A DNA stretch of 64,000 nt from Nitrosomonas sp. Is79A3. Lineage in GTDB: Bacteria; Pseudomonadota; Gammaproteobacteria; Burkholderiales; Nitrosomonadaceae. The notes under the pieces are model-generated. The model was not told the origin of the DNA, did not search any database, and saw nothing but the letters and a program-made list of their open reading frames with translations. Within the stretch, counting starts at the first letter, position 1, and the number at the start of each line of letters is the position of its first letter. The position numbers were made by a program, and so were the translations under genes. The stretch is taken from positions 3,348,001 to 3,412,000 of the forward strand of contig NC_015731.1 in NCBI RefSeq assembly GCF_000219585.1, written 5' to 3'. Of the stretch, positions 1 through 8,063 are shown piece after piece.

Positions 1-351
1 ACATGCTGACTGCAACATAGAACAATACCAGAGCAAACAAAAGTGTTAGAGGCGCATTAGGCAATTTCTGCGCCAGCCATATGCCGATGGGTGCAGTCAT
101 GACACCGGTAATAGCAATAAATCCCGCTGCCCGGTAACGCACCTTTCCTTTCCTTGCCTATGCGCAAATAGCGCACCGATAGCCGAAGACAAACACACGG
201 CGAATAAAGCAATGGGAGCAGCTTCGGCAACAACCAGATGCAATCCAAACATCAGCAGAGGAACTGCAATGATCGTACCGCCAGCGCCAGTCAGGGCCAG
301 TATAGCACCAGCACAAGCGCCGAGCAGAATACTGATCAACAAAATATCCAC
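1..351 (-). pseudogene. TauE/SafE-family sulfite/sulfur anion exporter, frameshifted and cut by the window edge
   Basis: The N-terminal 55 or so residues read as a TauE/SafE permease, with the glycine-rich first helix (GACAGAILALTGAGG) typical of that family. The reading frame is then lost. On the minus strand the unit GGAAA occurs twice in tandem (plus-strand 142-153). Removing one 5-bp copy restores a continuous frame that goes on as two more hydrophobic segments to the window edge. The gene starts at a GTG seven bases after the stop of the upstream flavoprotein gene, so the two were probably cotranscribed. The family exports sulfite or related sulfur anions across the inner membrane, which fits the sulfide-oxidation neighbours. 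The rest of the gene lies outside the window. Confidence 0.75.
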
Positions 352-355
352 ATGC

Positions 356-1966
356 TCAGCTTAATTTACGGGGACGAGCAAGCCATTCCTTGCCTTTTAG
401 CATGCCATTCCAATAGATCCATGGAAAAACTGTCGTTTTAAGAAACCAATTAAGCTTTCTCGGCACTGTTGGGTCAAGTGGAAATGTGGGCAGTAATTTT
501 CCGCCAAAACCAAATTCAGCCAGTATGACTTTGCCATCCCCCACTGTCAGCGGACATGCGCCATAACGGTCATAGATAGTCGTCAGTTCCCGATCTTCTT
601 TTGCCGCCAGAAGATTCTCCGCCACTACAACGATTTGCTTTCTGGCTGCCGCAGCCGTTTTCGTGTTAGGAGATGAACAGGCATCCCCCAATGAAAATAC
701 ATTCGGGTAATCGGTATGCTGCAGTGTCTTTTCATTTACTTTGCAAAAACCGCCCGCGTCTGCCAAAGGACTATTGCGAAGAAAATCCGGAGCGGCCTGT
801 GAGGGTGTCACATGCAGCATGTCAAAAAGTTTCGCTTCGAGGGTTACCGTTCCATCATTGCCTTTAATTTCAAAGTAGGCGATCTTTTTGTTTCCATCTA
901 CTTTGATCAGATTAGAATTGAATATCAATTTTGCATGGTAGCGTCTGACATATTCCATCAGAGGTGGAACAAAATCTGCCACACCAAATAACACAGCAAC
1001 TGCCGTATTAAACTCAACATCCATATTTTTCAGGCAGTGTGTATGCAGCCAGTGATCGCATGAAAGATACAAGGCATTTTGTGGCGCACCGGCACATTTG
1101 ATTGGCATCGGCGGCTGGGTAAAAATTGCTTTTCCGGCTTTAAGTTCTTTTACCAGCGACCAGGTATAAGGTGCAAGGTCATACCGGTAGTTTGAAGTAA
1201 CGCCGTTTTTACCCAGTGTTTCCTCTAGTCCCTCAATCTTTTCCCATGCCAGACGTATACCCGGGCAAACAATTAATTGCCGGTATCCCATCACACGGCC
1301 ATCTGCCAAGTGTACTCTGTTGTGTTCCGGATCAAATCCGGCTGCAGCCGCCTGAATCCATTCAGCATTTCTCGGAATTACATCATCCATCGGTTTCACT
1401 GTTTCGGCGATGTCATAAGCACCGGCCCCCACCAGTGTTCAAGCAGGCTGATAATAATGTTTGTCGCTTGGTTCGATAATCGCGACACGCAGGGCTGGCC
1501 GCCGTTTAAGCAGGCTTACAGTGACACCGATGCCAGCCTAACCGCCCCCTATGACAACCACATCAAAGGCATTATCCCAGTTGCAGGCCGTCACCACAGA
1601 TTCCCGCGCTTCTATGTCACCCTTATCATTCTGCTTAGTCATTTCATACAAAGCAGTCGCACGCTTGCCAGAACCGCAAAACGCCAGAACCAGTTTGGGT
1701 AATTCAACCATAAATTTCTGAAAAGCTTCGGCACGCTCTGCGTTTATGGCGCTCATCCTGACAGGTAGATAGACAAAAGTAATATCCAGTAACTCGGCCA
1801 TCGCCTCCAGTTCTTCACTGCCCGGCTGGCTTCTGCCACCCTCATAATCCGGGCGATTACAAATAATGGATTTATAGCCAGCTGCTGCAATATCGGCGAT
1901 ATCATCGATATTGATTTGACCGGCAACCGACAGTATGTGGTCAAGCTTGGTAATATCCAGGCGCAT
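356..1966 (-). pseudogene. Fused phosphatase-like (DUF442/TIGR01244) and sulfide:quinone-oxidoreductase-like flavoprotein, two in-frame stops
   Basis: One continuous frame of 536 codons runs from an ATG at 1966 to a TGA at 356. It is interrupted by TAG (1538-1540) and TGA (1439-1441). The first 110 residues match the DUF442/Blh N-terminal type (tyrosine-phosphatase-like fold, motif FCGSGKRA). A Rossmann FAD motif follows (DVVVIGGG-stop-AGIG), then a pyridine-nucleotide-disulfide oxidoreductase body of the SQR type. The TGA falls inside QPA-stop-TLVGAG, where the family has Trp. The TAG replaces a residue right after the GGG of the dinucleotide-binding loop. The fused architecture is known among sulfide oxidation genes; SQR oxidises sulfide to persulfide and reduces quinone. 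With both stops the intact protein cannot be made without readthrough. The domain fragments either side look well preserved, so the decay seems recent. Confidence 0.85.
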
Positions 1967-2051
1967 ATCCTATCCTCTATCAATCAGACCATACTGAGTA
2001 TCAGCTATTGTTGCAATAGTTCACAAATAATCCTGATTGACGATTATCCGT

Positions 2052-2384
2052 TCAGGTAGATTGATTCTTACAATACAAGTTATACAAAGTCTCCATAATC
2101 TTAATGGCTTCCTGACTCGCCAAACTATAGTAAATATATTTACCTTTGCGCTCCGTTGCAACCAGATTTTCTTCTCGCAGCACGGTCAGTTGTTGCGACA
2201 GCGTAGGTTGATGAATGCCGAGCATTTCTTCCAGCTCACCCACATTCCGGGTTCCCTGACTCAGTTCGCACAGAATGAGTAGCCGGTCTTCATTGGCCAG
2301 TATTTTCAGTAAAGCGCAAGCAGCCGAAGCGGATGTATGTAGCGCAGCGATATTGTGTAAAACTGGAACTGATTCTGTTTTCAT
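2052..2384 (-). CDS. ArsR-family transcriptional repressor of the BigR/SqrR persulfide-sensing type
   Basis: The 110-residue protein is a winged-helix ArsR/SmtB repressor. The recognition helix region reads LGIHQPTLSQQLTVLR and the wing carries RKGKYIYYSL. Cysteines lie at positions 23, 39 and 105. The 39/105 pair has the same 66-residue spacing as the redox cysteines of BigR and SqrR, which form a di- or tetrasulfide bridge with persulfides and release DNA. It lacks the CVC metal motif of arsenic sensors. It sits between the flavoprotein and a YeeE/YedE gene, and its likely targets are the sulfur genes on both sides. Subtype assignment rests on cysteine spacing and context. Confidence 0.85.
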   Translation of the reverse strand: MKTESVPVLHNIAALHTSASAACALLKILANEDRLLILCELSQGTRNVGELEEMLGIHQPTLSQQLTVLREENLVATERKGKYIYYSLASQEAIKIMETLYNLYCKNQST

Positions 2385-2504
2385 AATTAATTCTTATCTA
2401 ACGTTAGTGTGTATCTGTTTAAATCCTGAATGATAAATCCATTAGACCAGTAATGGTTAAAATTCTAAATCATTTTCCTAAACTTCCTACAAATTGTAAG
2501 AAGT

Positions 2505-2918
2505 TTATCCACGCCCTTGCAGATTCTGGTAAATACCCATACCCAATAGCATCGCGGCAAGAAATACCAATGCATCAATACTTCCTGTTCCAGCCAGCAA
2601 CACGGCCGGTCCAGGGCAAATACCCGCTATCCCCCAGCCAATGCCAAACACAAGGCTTCCTAACAGCAAGCGGTTATCTATTTTCGTGACTGCAGGTATC
2701 TGCATCGATGGGCCTAGGTAACTGTGTTTACGGTTTTTTGCCAGTGCGAAAGCAATCGAACCCACAGTCACGGCACTACCCATAACCCATAGCAGGGAAG
2801 AATCCCAGTTACCTGTTATATCAAGAAAAGCCAAAACTATGGCTGGATTTACCATACCAGACAAGATAATTCCCAAACCGAAAACAATCCCTGATAGCAA
2901 TGCGATAAAGTTAACCAT
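2505..2918 (-). CDS. YeeE/YedE-family sulfur transport protein (second half-gene)
   Basis: This 137-residue inner-membrane protein has about four hydrophobic segments. It carries the GIAGICPGPA signature of the YeeE/YedE (thiosulfate/persulfide uptake) family, including the conserved cysteine. It is the distal member of a pair: the companion gene at 2950-3382, with the [11 protein letters not shown] motif, lies just upstream in the same direction but is frameshifted. The two short proteins correspond to the halves of long YeeE/TsuA permeases, so this half may not work alone. The start ATG at 2918 follows an AAGGAAGG-type ribosome binding site. Confidence 0.85.
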   Translation of the reverse strand: MVNFIALLSGIVFGLGIILSGMVNPAIVLAFLDITGNWDSSLLWVMGSAVTVGSIAFALAKNRKHSYLGPSMQIPAVTKIDNRLLLGSLVFGIGWGIAGICPGPAVLLAGTGSIDALVFLAAMLLGMGIYQNLQGRG

Positions 2919-2949
2919 TAAATGCCTTCCTTATACATGCCTATCCAAG

Positions 2950-3382
2950 CTAGAAAGTAAATGCATACCGTATCAAATAGACTGTCACAAAACCAGCCAG
3001 CATAAATACTGTTGTCGCTGCAATTGAGCGCGGTGATCCTCTTGCTATTCCACAAACCCCATGACCACTGGTACAACCAGAACCCAGGCGCGTGTACCGT
3101 AACAGACCAAGAAACCTGCCAATGCTAACATCGTGTAACTAGTTTCAATAACTATCTCCGGCAAAACAAAAAAAGACTTCCAAATAACCACTGATAAAAT
3201 TAGTCCTAAAATAAAAGCAATGCGCCAACTGATATCGCCTTTTTGAATTCGATATAATCCACCCACAATACACGATATACCGGCGATACGTCCGTTAAAT
3301 AGAATAACAGTGCCACTGCGGCACCAATCATCAACCCGCCAGCTGCCGCATGCCATGGCACTGAATCCAGATTAATATACAT
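2950..3382 (-). pseudogene. YeeE/YedE-family sulfur transporter (first half-gene), two frameshifts
   Basis: The natural start is the ATG at 3382, preceded by AGGAG. It opens a YeeE N-terminus (WHAAAGGLMIGAAVALLF). Near 3301-3306 the frame slips by one base, then continues as NGRIAGIS and the middle helices. Near 3089-3092 a doubled CG shifts the frame again. The third frame carries the diagnostic [15 protein letters not shown] motif and ends at TAG 2950-2952. All parts are recognisable, but no single frame encodes the whole protein. The gene would have taken up thiosulfate or persulfide sulfur together with the intact second half downstream. Confidence 0.8.
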
Positions 3383-3432
3383 TCTCGTTCTCCTGCTAAG
3401 AAACGAAAATCAGTTCATCTCAATATCTTAGA

Positions 3433-3444
3433 TATGATATCATA
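3433..3444. promoter_or_regulatory. Candidate ArsR/BigR operator (12-bp palindrome TATGATATCATA)
   Basis: The 124-bp space between the divergent YeeE pseudogene and the persulfide dioxygenase gene is very A+T-rich. It holds the perfect palindrome TATGATATCATA, with further copies of GATATG on both sides. Its position between divergent sulfur genes fits an operator for the ArsR-type repressor encoded at 2052-2384. No binding evidence is available from sequence alone. Confidence 0.4.
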
Positions 3445-3506
3445 CGATATGCATAATTATATATTATAATATGCAAGAGTTCTAATTAAATTGGCAGATA
3501 AATAAT

Positions 3507-4367
3507 ATGAAACCAAATATCAATGCATTCTTTGACTCAGCAACCTGGACTGTCAGTTATGTTGTTTTTGATGAACCGGGCGGTTGTTGCGCCATCATTG
3601 ATCCGGTCCTGGATTACGATCCCAAAGCAAGTAGAACAAGCACTCGCTCAGCTGACAAGCTGATAGCGTTTATCGACGAACAGCGTTTATCTGTTGAGTG
3701 GATACTTGAAACGCATGCGCACGCAGATCATTTGTCATCTGCTGATTATCTTAGAGATCGATTGGGCGGAACAATTGGTATCGGCAGTAATATTCCTGTC
3801 GTACAAGAGACTTTTAAGAAAATTTTCAATCTCGGCGATGCGTTTATTCCGGATGGTCATCATTTTGATCACTTGTTTACGGAAGACGAGCTATTTCAGG
3901 TTGGAAAATTAACGGCCAAGGCCATCTCCGTGTCAGGTCACACGCCTGCGGACACGGCTTACCAATTTGACGATGCCATCTTTGTAGGAGATACTCTTTT
4001 CATGCCCGATATTGGTACTGCACGCGCAGATTTTCCAGGTGGCGATGCACGTCAATTATTTAAGTCCATTCAAAAATTACTGGTATTTCCACCGGAAACA
4101 AGATTGTTTATGTGCCATGATTATCCGCCTGTCAATCGCGCTGCTGCGTGGCAAAGTACAGTCGCACAGCAACGTCTCCATAACATCCATGTACATGATG
4201 GCATCAATGAAAATGAATTTGTAACGATGCGCAACAAACGTGATGCGACGCTGGAAATGCCCAATTTGCTGCTTCCTTCAATACAAGTAAACATCAGAGC
4301 CGGAAAATTGCCACCGGTCGAGACAAACGGAGTTGCATATTTTAAAATACCGGTTAACTTAATTTGA
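3507..4367 (+). CDS. Persulfide dioxygenase, ETHE1/Blh-type metallo-beta-lactamase-fold protein
   Basis: This 286-residue metallo-beta-lactamase-fold enzyme has the metal motif HAHADH at residues 70-75 and a second histidine in SVSGHTPADTAY. It also has GDTLFMPDIGTARADFPGG, characteristic of ETHE1-like dioxygenases, and a distal HDY motif. Such enzymes use mononuclear Fe(II) to oxidise glutathione persulfide to sulfite. It would handle the persulfide made by an SQR and pass sulfite to a TauE-type exporter, but both of those partners are broken here. The gene is intact and divergent from the rest of the locus. Its start is the ATG at 3507. Confidence 0.9.
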   Translation: MKPNINAFFDSATWTVSYVVFDEPGGCCAIIDPVLDYDPKASRTSTRSADKLIAFIDEQRLSVEWILETHAHADHLSSADYLRDRLGGTIGIGSNIPVVQETFKKIFNLGDAFIPDGHHFDHLFTEDELFQVGKLTAKAISVSGHTPADTAYQFDDAIFVGDTLFMPDIGTARADFPGGDARQLFKSIQKLLVFPPETRLFMCHDYPPVNRAAAWQSTVAQQRLHNIHVHDGINENEFVTMRNKRDATLEMPNLLLPSIQVNIRAGKLPPVETNGVAYFKIPVNLI

Positions 4368-4408
4368 TCCGTTTCAATAAACCAGCTGCAAAGGAAAATT
4401 AACATTTT

Positions 4409-4477
4409 AAGGAAGCTCTGATTAAGTTGATTACCGTTCGTCCTGAGCCTGTCGAAGGACTTAATCAGAGTTTCCTT
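4409..4477. repeat. REP-like palindromic repeat, copy 1
   Basis: The ends AAGGAAGCTCTGATTAAG and CTTAATCAGAGTTTCCTT are near-perfect inverted repeats. They enclose the core TTCGTCCTGAGCCTGTCGAA, a palindromic core seen in many proteobacterial intergenic repeats. A longer relative lies at 61648-61761. It separates the convergent persulfide dioxygenase and J-domain/PilZ genes and may act as a transcription barrier. Confidence 0.8.
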
Positions 4478-4490
4478 AATATAACCAGAC

Positions 4491-5504
4491 TCAGGCTTGT
4501 ACTGTGACAAAATTACCATGTTGCTGATCAAATTTCACTGCAATAAAGCGAGTTCCAACAGAGATCCCCTCACCGTCATAGCGTTTATGCGTTACTTCAG
4601 CCACCGCCTGAAAATTAGGCGCATCAATTTTTATGATGTCATTTGGATCAAGCATCACGTCGGTTAAGAAACGAATCCCTGTAGGTGACAAATCCTGGAA
4701 TATGCCTTGGCAAGGCCTACCCGGCCAAAATAAGTAAAATACAAATTCACCCCTGACATTGATCCGCATCATTAGCCGGCGCGAGGATTCAAGATTCTCA
4801 TGTTGCAAAACAAGTAATGGGCTTGCGCATTCCAGACAACTCTCACTGCGATATATACTTGTTTGCGGCACATACGGCGTCTTACAGAAAAAACAGTAAT
4901 GTGTAATCACTGCCCGATATGATTCTATAGCAAACTGCGGCATGCTTTTAACTTCGGACGAAAACCCAGTCAGGTTGGTATTTTCTTGGGCAGATTTCCC
5001 GGCAGCATGAAAAAAGCTGCCCGCAAAAATGGCATCATACTGCTTACGCGCCAAAGGATTTGAAAGAATCCGGTAGGCTTCATCAAGTAATGCAGCTTCT
5101 ACTGATGAATTCTTTCTTAACGCTTGATAACTTGCCGTAATTGTAGCGATGGGCGCATCAGGCTGAACCTGAAGAATTCGATAATAGTTACGTTGATTCA
5201 GCTGTGAAGCTCGTCCATTCTTCTGCTTCTCCCCCCCGGAATCCGTAATTTGGCCAAATGCACCCTGGCTGAGCGTTTTAATGTGATAACGTTTCAGTAA
5301 CTCAAGGTCATAAGCGGCTCGCTTGAGCGGATCTCGCAGCGTTTTATAGGCAATATCGAGTAAGTTCTCGCTCAAATCAGAGCCAGTAAGATCTGGATGA
5401 ATTTTAAGCTTTTGCAGTAATACCCGATAACTTTCCTGAATAACAGTCATCGGCGCATCCGGCTGGACATGAAGAATTCGATAGAAATTACGTCGTTCGA
5501 TCAT
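4491..5504 (-). CDS. J-domain/zinc-ribbon/PilZ multidomain protein
   Basis: The 337-residue protein starts with two J-domain-like repeats, each opening with NFYRIL or NYYRIL (residues 6-66 and 106-157). The first keeps HPD (36-38), the motif that stimulates DnaK; the second has lost it. A CxxC...CxxC zinc ribbon follows (Cys204, 207, 223, 226). The C-terminal PilZ domain has the c-di-GMP signature R243-xxx-R247 and D271-x-S-xx-G276. The architecture suggests a chaperone adaptor or scaffold that responds to c-di-GMP. It has no signal peptide or membrane segment, so it should be cytoplasmic. It stands alone on its strand, convergent with the persulfide dioxygenase. The individual domains are clear, but the role of the combination is unknown to me. 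Confidence 0.85.
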   Translation of the reverse strand: MIERRNFYRILHVQPDAPMTVIQESYRVLLQKLKIHPDLTGSDLSENLLDIAYKTLRDPLKRAAYDLELLKRYHIKTLSQGAFGQITDSGGEKQKNGRASQLNQRNYYRILQVQPDAPIATITASYQALRKNSSVEAALLDEAYRILSNPLARKQYDAIFAGSFFHAAGKSAQENTNLTGFSSEVKSMPQFAIESYRAVITHYCFFCKTPYVPQTSIYRSESCLECASPLLVLQHENLESSRRLMMRINVRGEFVFYLFWPGRPCQGIFQDLSPTGIRFLTDVMLDPNDIIKIDAPNFQAVAEVTHKRYDGEGISVGTRFIAVKFDQQHGNFVTVQA

Positions 5505-5791
5505 GCGTATCGAAGAAATGTGTTTAGTTTAGCAATGAATGAGCGCAACATTCTTTTATTCATTTATCTCAATAGCTTGCAATCAAAAAACATCCACAGT
5601 ATACACATATCGATCAATATCACCAAGATAGCTCGCTAGGATTCCGCTCATGCATAATAATACAAAATAAATTTGCTCCACGCGCCCTGTGGCAAGACCA
5701 TGGGAATTACAAGTTAAAAATCTTATTTGCTGTAAATACAAGAACAACCTATCGTATACGCCTCTTAATTTGATAATTTGACATTTAAGTC

Positions 5792-5837
5792 TTGCGCACC
5801 GTTTAAAAATGACTATAATGAGAATGACTCTCATTTA
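5792..5837 (+). promoter_or_regulatory. hemP promoter with overlapping Fur box
   Basis: A -35-like TTGCGC (5792-5797) and a consensus -10 TATAAT (5814-5819) are separated by 16 bp. The 15-mer TGAGAATGACTCTCA (5819-5833) overlaps the -10 and fits the 7-1-7 Fur consensus with few mismatches, inside the longer inverted repeat AATGAGA/TCTCATT. Repression by Fe-Fur would block polymerase directly. The hemP start codon is 21 bp downstream. The rest of the 349-bp gap (5505-5791) shows nothing else I can support. Confidence 0.75.
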
Positions 5838-5853
5838 CAATTGTTGATCTAAG

Positions 5854-6039
5854 ATGGATATTTTAAAATTACCCCAAATACAACTCAGAAATTTGCATCA
5901 ATCGGGATTGTCAGATTTAAGCACATTAATTGATAGCGACGCCCTATTTAGAAATGGCGATGTCGTATTTATTCTGCATAAAGGCGAACAATACACGCTA
6001 CGCCGCACACGGAATGGCAAGTTAATTCTGAACAAATAG
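5854..6039 (+). CDS. hemP: Hemin uptake protein HemP family
   Basis: The 61-residue protein ends with the HemP pattern: a DSxALF segment followed by a short beta-rich stretch (VVFILHKGEQYTLRRTRNGK) and a final ILNK. HemP proteins are small cytoplasmic factors linked to heme or iron uptake; in some betaproteobacteria they help activate heme-uptake genes. A strong Fur box lies just upstream. The iron-storage gene bfr follows about 215 bp downstream, so this is a small iron-homeostasis cluster. No heme receptor gene is adjacent. Confidence 0.85.
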   Translation: MDILKLPQIQLRNLHQSGLSDLSTLIDSDALFRNGDVVFILHKGEQYTLRRTRNGKLILNK

Positions 6040-6058
6040 TGGATTAAAGATACATATC

Positions 6059-6202
6059 ATGTATATTTATACTTGCAAGTTGTTACCGGTATCGTTATGC
6101 GTGATTTGGACTTATGCCGGGTATTTCTTAGCGGAAAAATGTTTACGGCCATCATGCATAGGTGGTGCCAAGCAAGCAAAGCGTAAAATACCAGAGCGAT
6201 AG
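6059..6202 (+). CDS. Possible small cysteine-containing membrane protein (47 aa)
   Basis: An ATG-initiated frame of 47 codons fills the gap between hemP and bfr. Its N-terminal half is hydrophobic (LLPVSLCVIWTYAGYFLA), which could be one transmembrane helix. The C-terminal half is basic and has the CLRPSC motif; there are four cysteines in all. The upstream sequence has only a weak purine stretch as ribosome binding site. I recognise no family. It could be a chance open frame, but size, composition and placement between two iron genes make it worth listing. Confidence 0.3.
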   Translation: MYIYTCKLLPVSLCVIWTYAGYFLAEKCLRPSCIGGAKQAKRKIPER

Positions 6203-6254
6203 CTTTTTTCTGAATTCGATCACATACAAAATATATTTGTCTTAGGAGCTAAAA

Positions 6255-6719
6255 ATGAAAGGTAACGTAGATATTATTCGCTGGTTGAATCAGCAACTAC
6301 AACATGAACTGACTGCCATTAATCAATATTTCCTTCATGCCCGCATGTACAAGAACTGGGGGTTTAACAGTCTTGGAAAACACGAGTTCGAAGAATCTTG
6401 CGAAGAAATGAAACATGCTGATGCGTTAATTGAGCGAATTCTATTATTGGAAGGCCTGCCAAACTTGCAAGATCTTGGCAAATTAATGATTGGTGAAACC
6501 GCTGAAGAATGTATCGCGTGCGATCTAAAACTTGAATATATCTCGCGTGACACCCTTCTTGTTGCAATAGCTGCCTGTGAATCAGCACAAGATTATGTCT
6601 CACGGGAAATTTTTGAACGTATTCTGGAAGATACCGAAGAGCATATAGATTGGCTGGAGACTCAGCTTGATGTCATGCAAAAAATTGGTATCCATAACTG
6701 GCTACAAAGCCAGATATAG
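6255..6719 (+). CDS. bfr: Bacterioferritin
   Basis: This 154-residue protein matches bacterioferritin along its length. Residues aligning with the E. coli diiron ligands are Glu18, Glu51, His54, Glu94 and His130. Tyr25 is also present, and Met52 is the expected heme ligand at the dimer interface. At position 127 (Glu in E. coli) this protein has Thr, followed by Glu128-Glu129 in [10 protein letters not shown]. From memory this DTEEH form is common in betaproteobacterial Bfr. It stores iron as a 24-mer that oxidises Fe(II). An AGGAG ribosome binding site precedes the ATG. The location after Fur-controlled hemP fits iron homeostasis. Confidence 0.95.
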   Translation: MKGNVDIIRWLNQQLQHELTAINQYFLHARMYKNWGFNSLGKHEFEESCEEMKHADALIERILLLEGLPNLQDLGKLMIGETAEECIACDLKLEYISRDTLLVAIAACESAQDYVSREIFERILEDTEEHIDWLETQLDVMQKIGIHNWLQSQI

Positions 6720-6730
6720 TTTTTCCCTTG

Positions 6731-6761
6731 CCGCTGGCGTTCTCCTCCTTCTCCAGCGGCA
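6731..6761 (+). terminator. Hairpin after bfr, possible terminator or attenuator
   Basis: GCCGCTGG and CCAGCGGC form a perfect 8-bp stem shortly after the bfr stop. A direct repeat, CAGCCAGCCAA, follows at about 6769 and 6792, before a short T-run. No T-tract follows the stem directly, so termination would be weak; it may instead tune transcription into the DUF2325 gene. Confidence 0.4.
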
Positions 6762-6839
6762 CACTCAGCCAGCCAACCTGTTCCTTTCAGGTCAGCCAGC
6801 CAATTTTTTATTTGCTGATGATTTGTAGGAGATTCGATT

Positions 6840-7508
6840 ATGAACTTTCTAAAGAAGCTGGCTTTAACTACCTCACCGGGCAGTGTCTTTCAATATCCTT
6901 CCCCTGATTCTGCATACACGAATGTGTTCTCGTTGCTCTGTTTGGGCAATCCACAAAAATTAATCCATACACTAAGTAAGTGTCCGTTAATCTGTGAAAT
7001 ATTCAGTCTACTGAAACTGGAATTCAATTGTCTTGATCATAAAATCACCAAGGTTAATCCAACTTTTCCTAAAAATTTTCCTATTATCGATTGGGCGCCC
7101 TTGGTCAAGACTTCTTTCCCTATAAAAACTTGCAGCACTAACAACGCCAATCAAAATAATTCGCATAATAGCAGTGATTATTTAGCTGAGCGATTTGTGC
7201 TATGTGTAGGCGGACGCATTAAACTTTATCCGGAATACAGCCAACTAATAGAAAATTCCGGTGGCAGTTTTATTGCATTCCATGGCGACCCCGGTGATCG
7301 CTTAGATAAATTACCGCAACTCCTCGACAAGGCCGATATGATAATTTGCCCAGTTGATTGTGTTAACCATGATGCTTTTTTAATTGTTAAGCATTACTGT
7401 AAGTATTCCGGCAAACCTTGCGTATTGCTGGATCGTTCGGAAGTAGATACTTTCAACGCCGGAATACATATGTTAGTCATGATGACCGCAAAAGAAGCAT
7501 TCAATTAG
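6840..7508 (+). CDS. DUF2325 domain protein next to bacterioferritin
   Basis: The 222-residue protein has a C-terminal DUF2325 domain from about residue 120. It starts with VLCVGGRIKLYPEYSQLIE, continues with HGDPGDRLDKLPQLLDKADMI, and has the typical CPVDCVNHDAFLIVKHYC segment with its cysteines and SxxD/NHD core. The first 100 residues are poorly conserved and Cys-rich, with no signal peptide. DUF2325 genes often sit beside iron or ferritin genes, but the function is not established. The gene starts after GTAGGAGATTCG, a strong ribosome binding site, and lies 120 bp behind bfr on the same strand. Confidence 0.75.
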   Translation: MNFLKKLALTTSPGSVFQYPSPDSAYTNVFSLLCLGNPQKLIHTLSKCPLICEIFSLLKLEFNCLDHKITKVNPTFPKNFPIIDWAPLVKTSFPIKTCSTNNANQNNSHNSSDYLAERFVLCVGGRIKLYPEYSQLIENSGGSFIAFHGDPGDRLDKLPQLLDKADMIICPVDCVNHDAFLIVKHYCKYSGKPCVLLDRSEVDTFNAGIHMLVMMTAKEAFN

Positions 7509-7843
7509 AAACCAGAAATCTCAATTGAATCTTTTTTATAAACGATTAGGAATCTATCTTATAAGAATTACATTTAATTTCTATTTCTCTACAAACGGGC
7601 GGAATGGCTAAGGTGAATTAGCGACTATCGGTTGGATTTCGTGAAGCGTGCCCGTCAATTGTATTGGGTAAAACCTGAAAGCGACGGGAATCATAATCGC
7701 AAGTTTGGCAAGCAGAAACTGCTATAAAAGAACCATAACAAAGATATTCTAAAGTTTAATTTTTTTAGGTCGTAGAAACAGCTTCATTGCTGTAAATATA
7801 TTAATTAACCCTTTAATAAATAAAACTTACCTGGAATAGAGTT
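7509..7843. other. Intergenic stretch with a possible coding remnant
   Basis: No intact gene is visible. On the plus strand 7617-7727 gives 36 uninterrupted residues of protein-like composition (containing DFVKRARQLYWVKP) ending in TAA. It is preceded in frame by a TGA at 7614-7616 and has no start codon of its own. This may be the decayed end of a former gene, but I do not recognise the family. Confidence 0.3.
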
Positions 7844-8050
7844 ATGAAAATTCTTGTTCACTTCAAATCTGGATTTAAGCAAACATTTATTGTTCCAAAA
7901 TGTATGCTAGCACTTGAATTCAGAAACATAGCCAGAGAGATTGGTGGCAATATAGAAAGTATTGAATTTTCATCACCCCCGCGCCGCCAATCAAATGTAC
8001 CCGCGATAGAACTCCGGACGGGAGTGCTTCGGTTACCTGACAAACGTTAA
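7844..8050 (+). CDS. Small hypothetical protein (68 aa)
   Basis: A 68-residue frame starts at an ATG with only a weak upstream GAG as ribosome binding site. The product begins MKILVHFKSGFKQTF, has one possible helix (LALEFRNIAREIGG) and ends in a basic, proline-containing tail. It has no signal peptide, membrane segment or metal motif. It converges with ssb, whose stop lies 13 bp away. I recognise no family. Codon usage resembles the surroundings, so it is probably real. Confidence 0.5.
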   Translation: MKILVHFKSGFKQTFIVPKCMLALEFRNIAREIGGNIESIEFSSPPRRQSNVPAIELRTGVLRLPDKR

Positions 8051-8063
8051 TTCAGTTATTCGG

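Noticed and set aside
5583-5834. Minus-strand 83-codon frame upstream of hemP
   Set aside because: It runs through the hemP promoter and Fur box, has no ribosome binding site and reads as non-coding composition.
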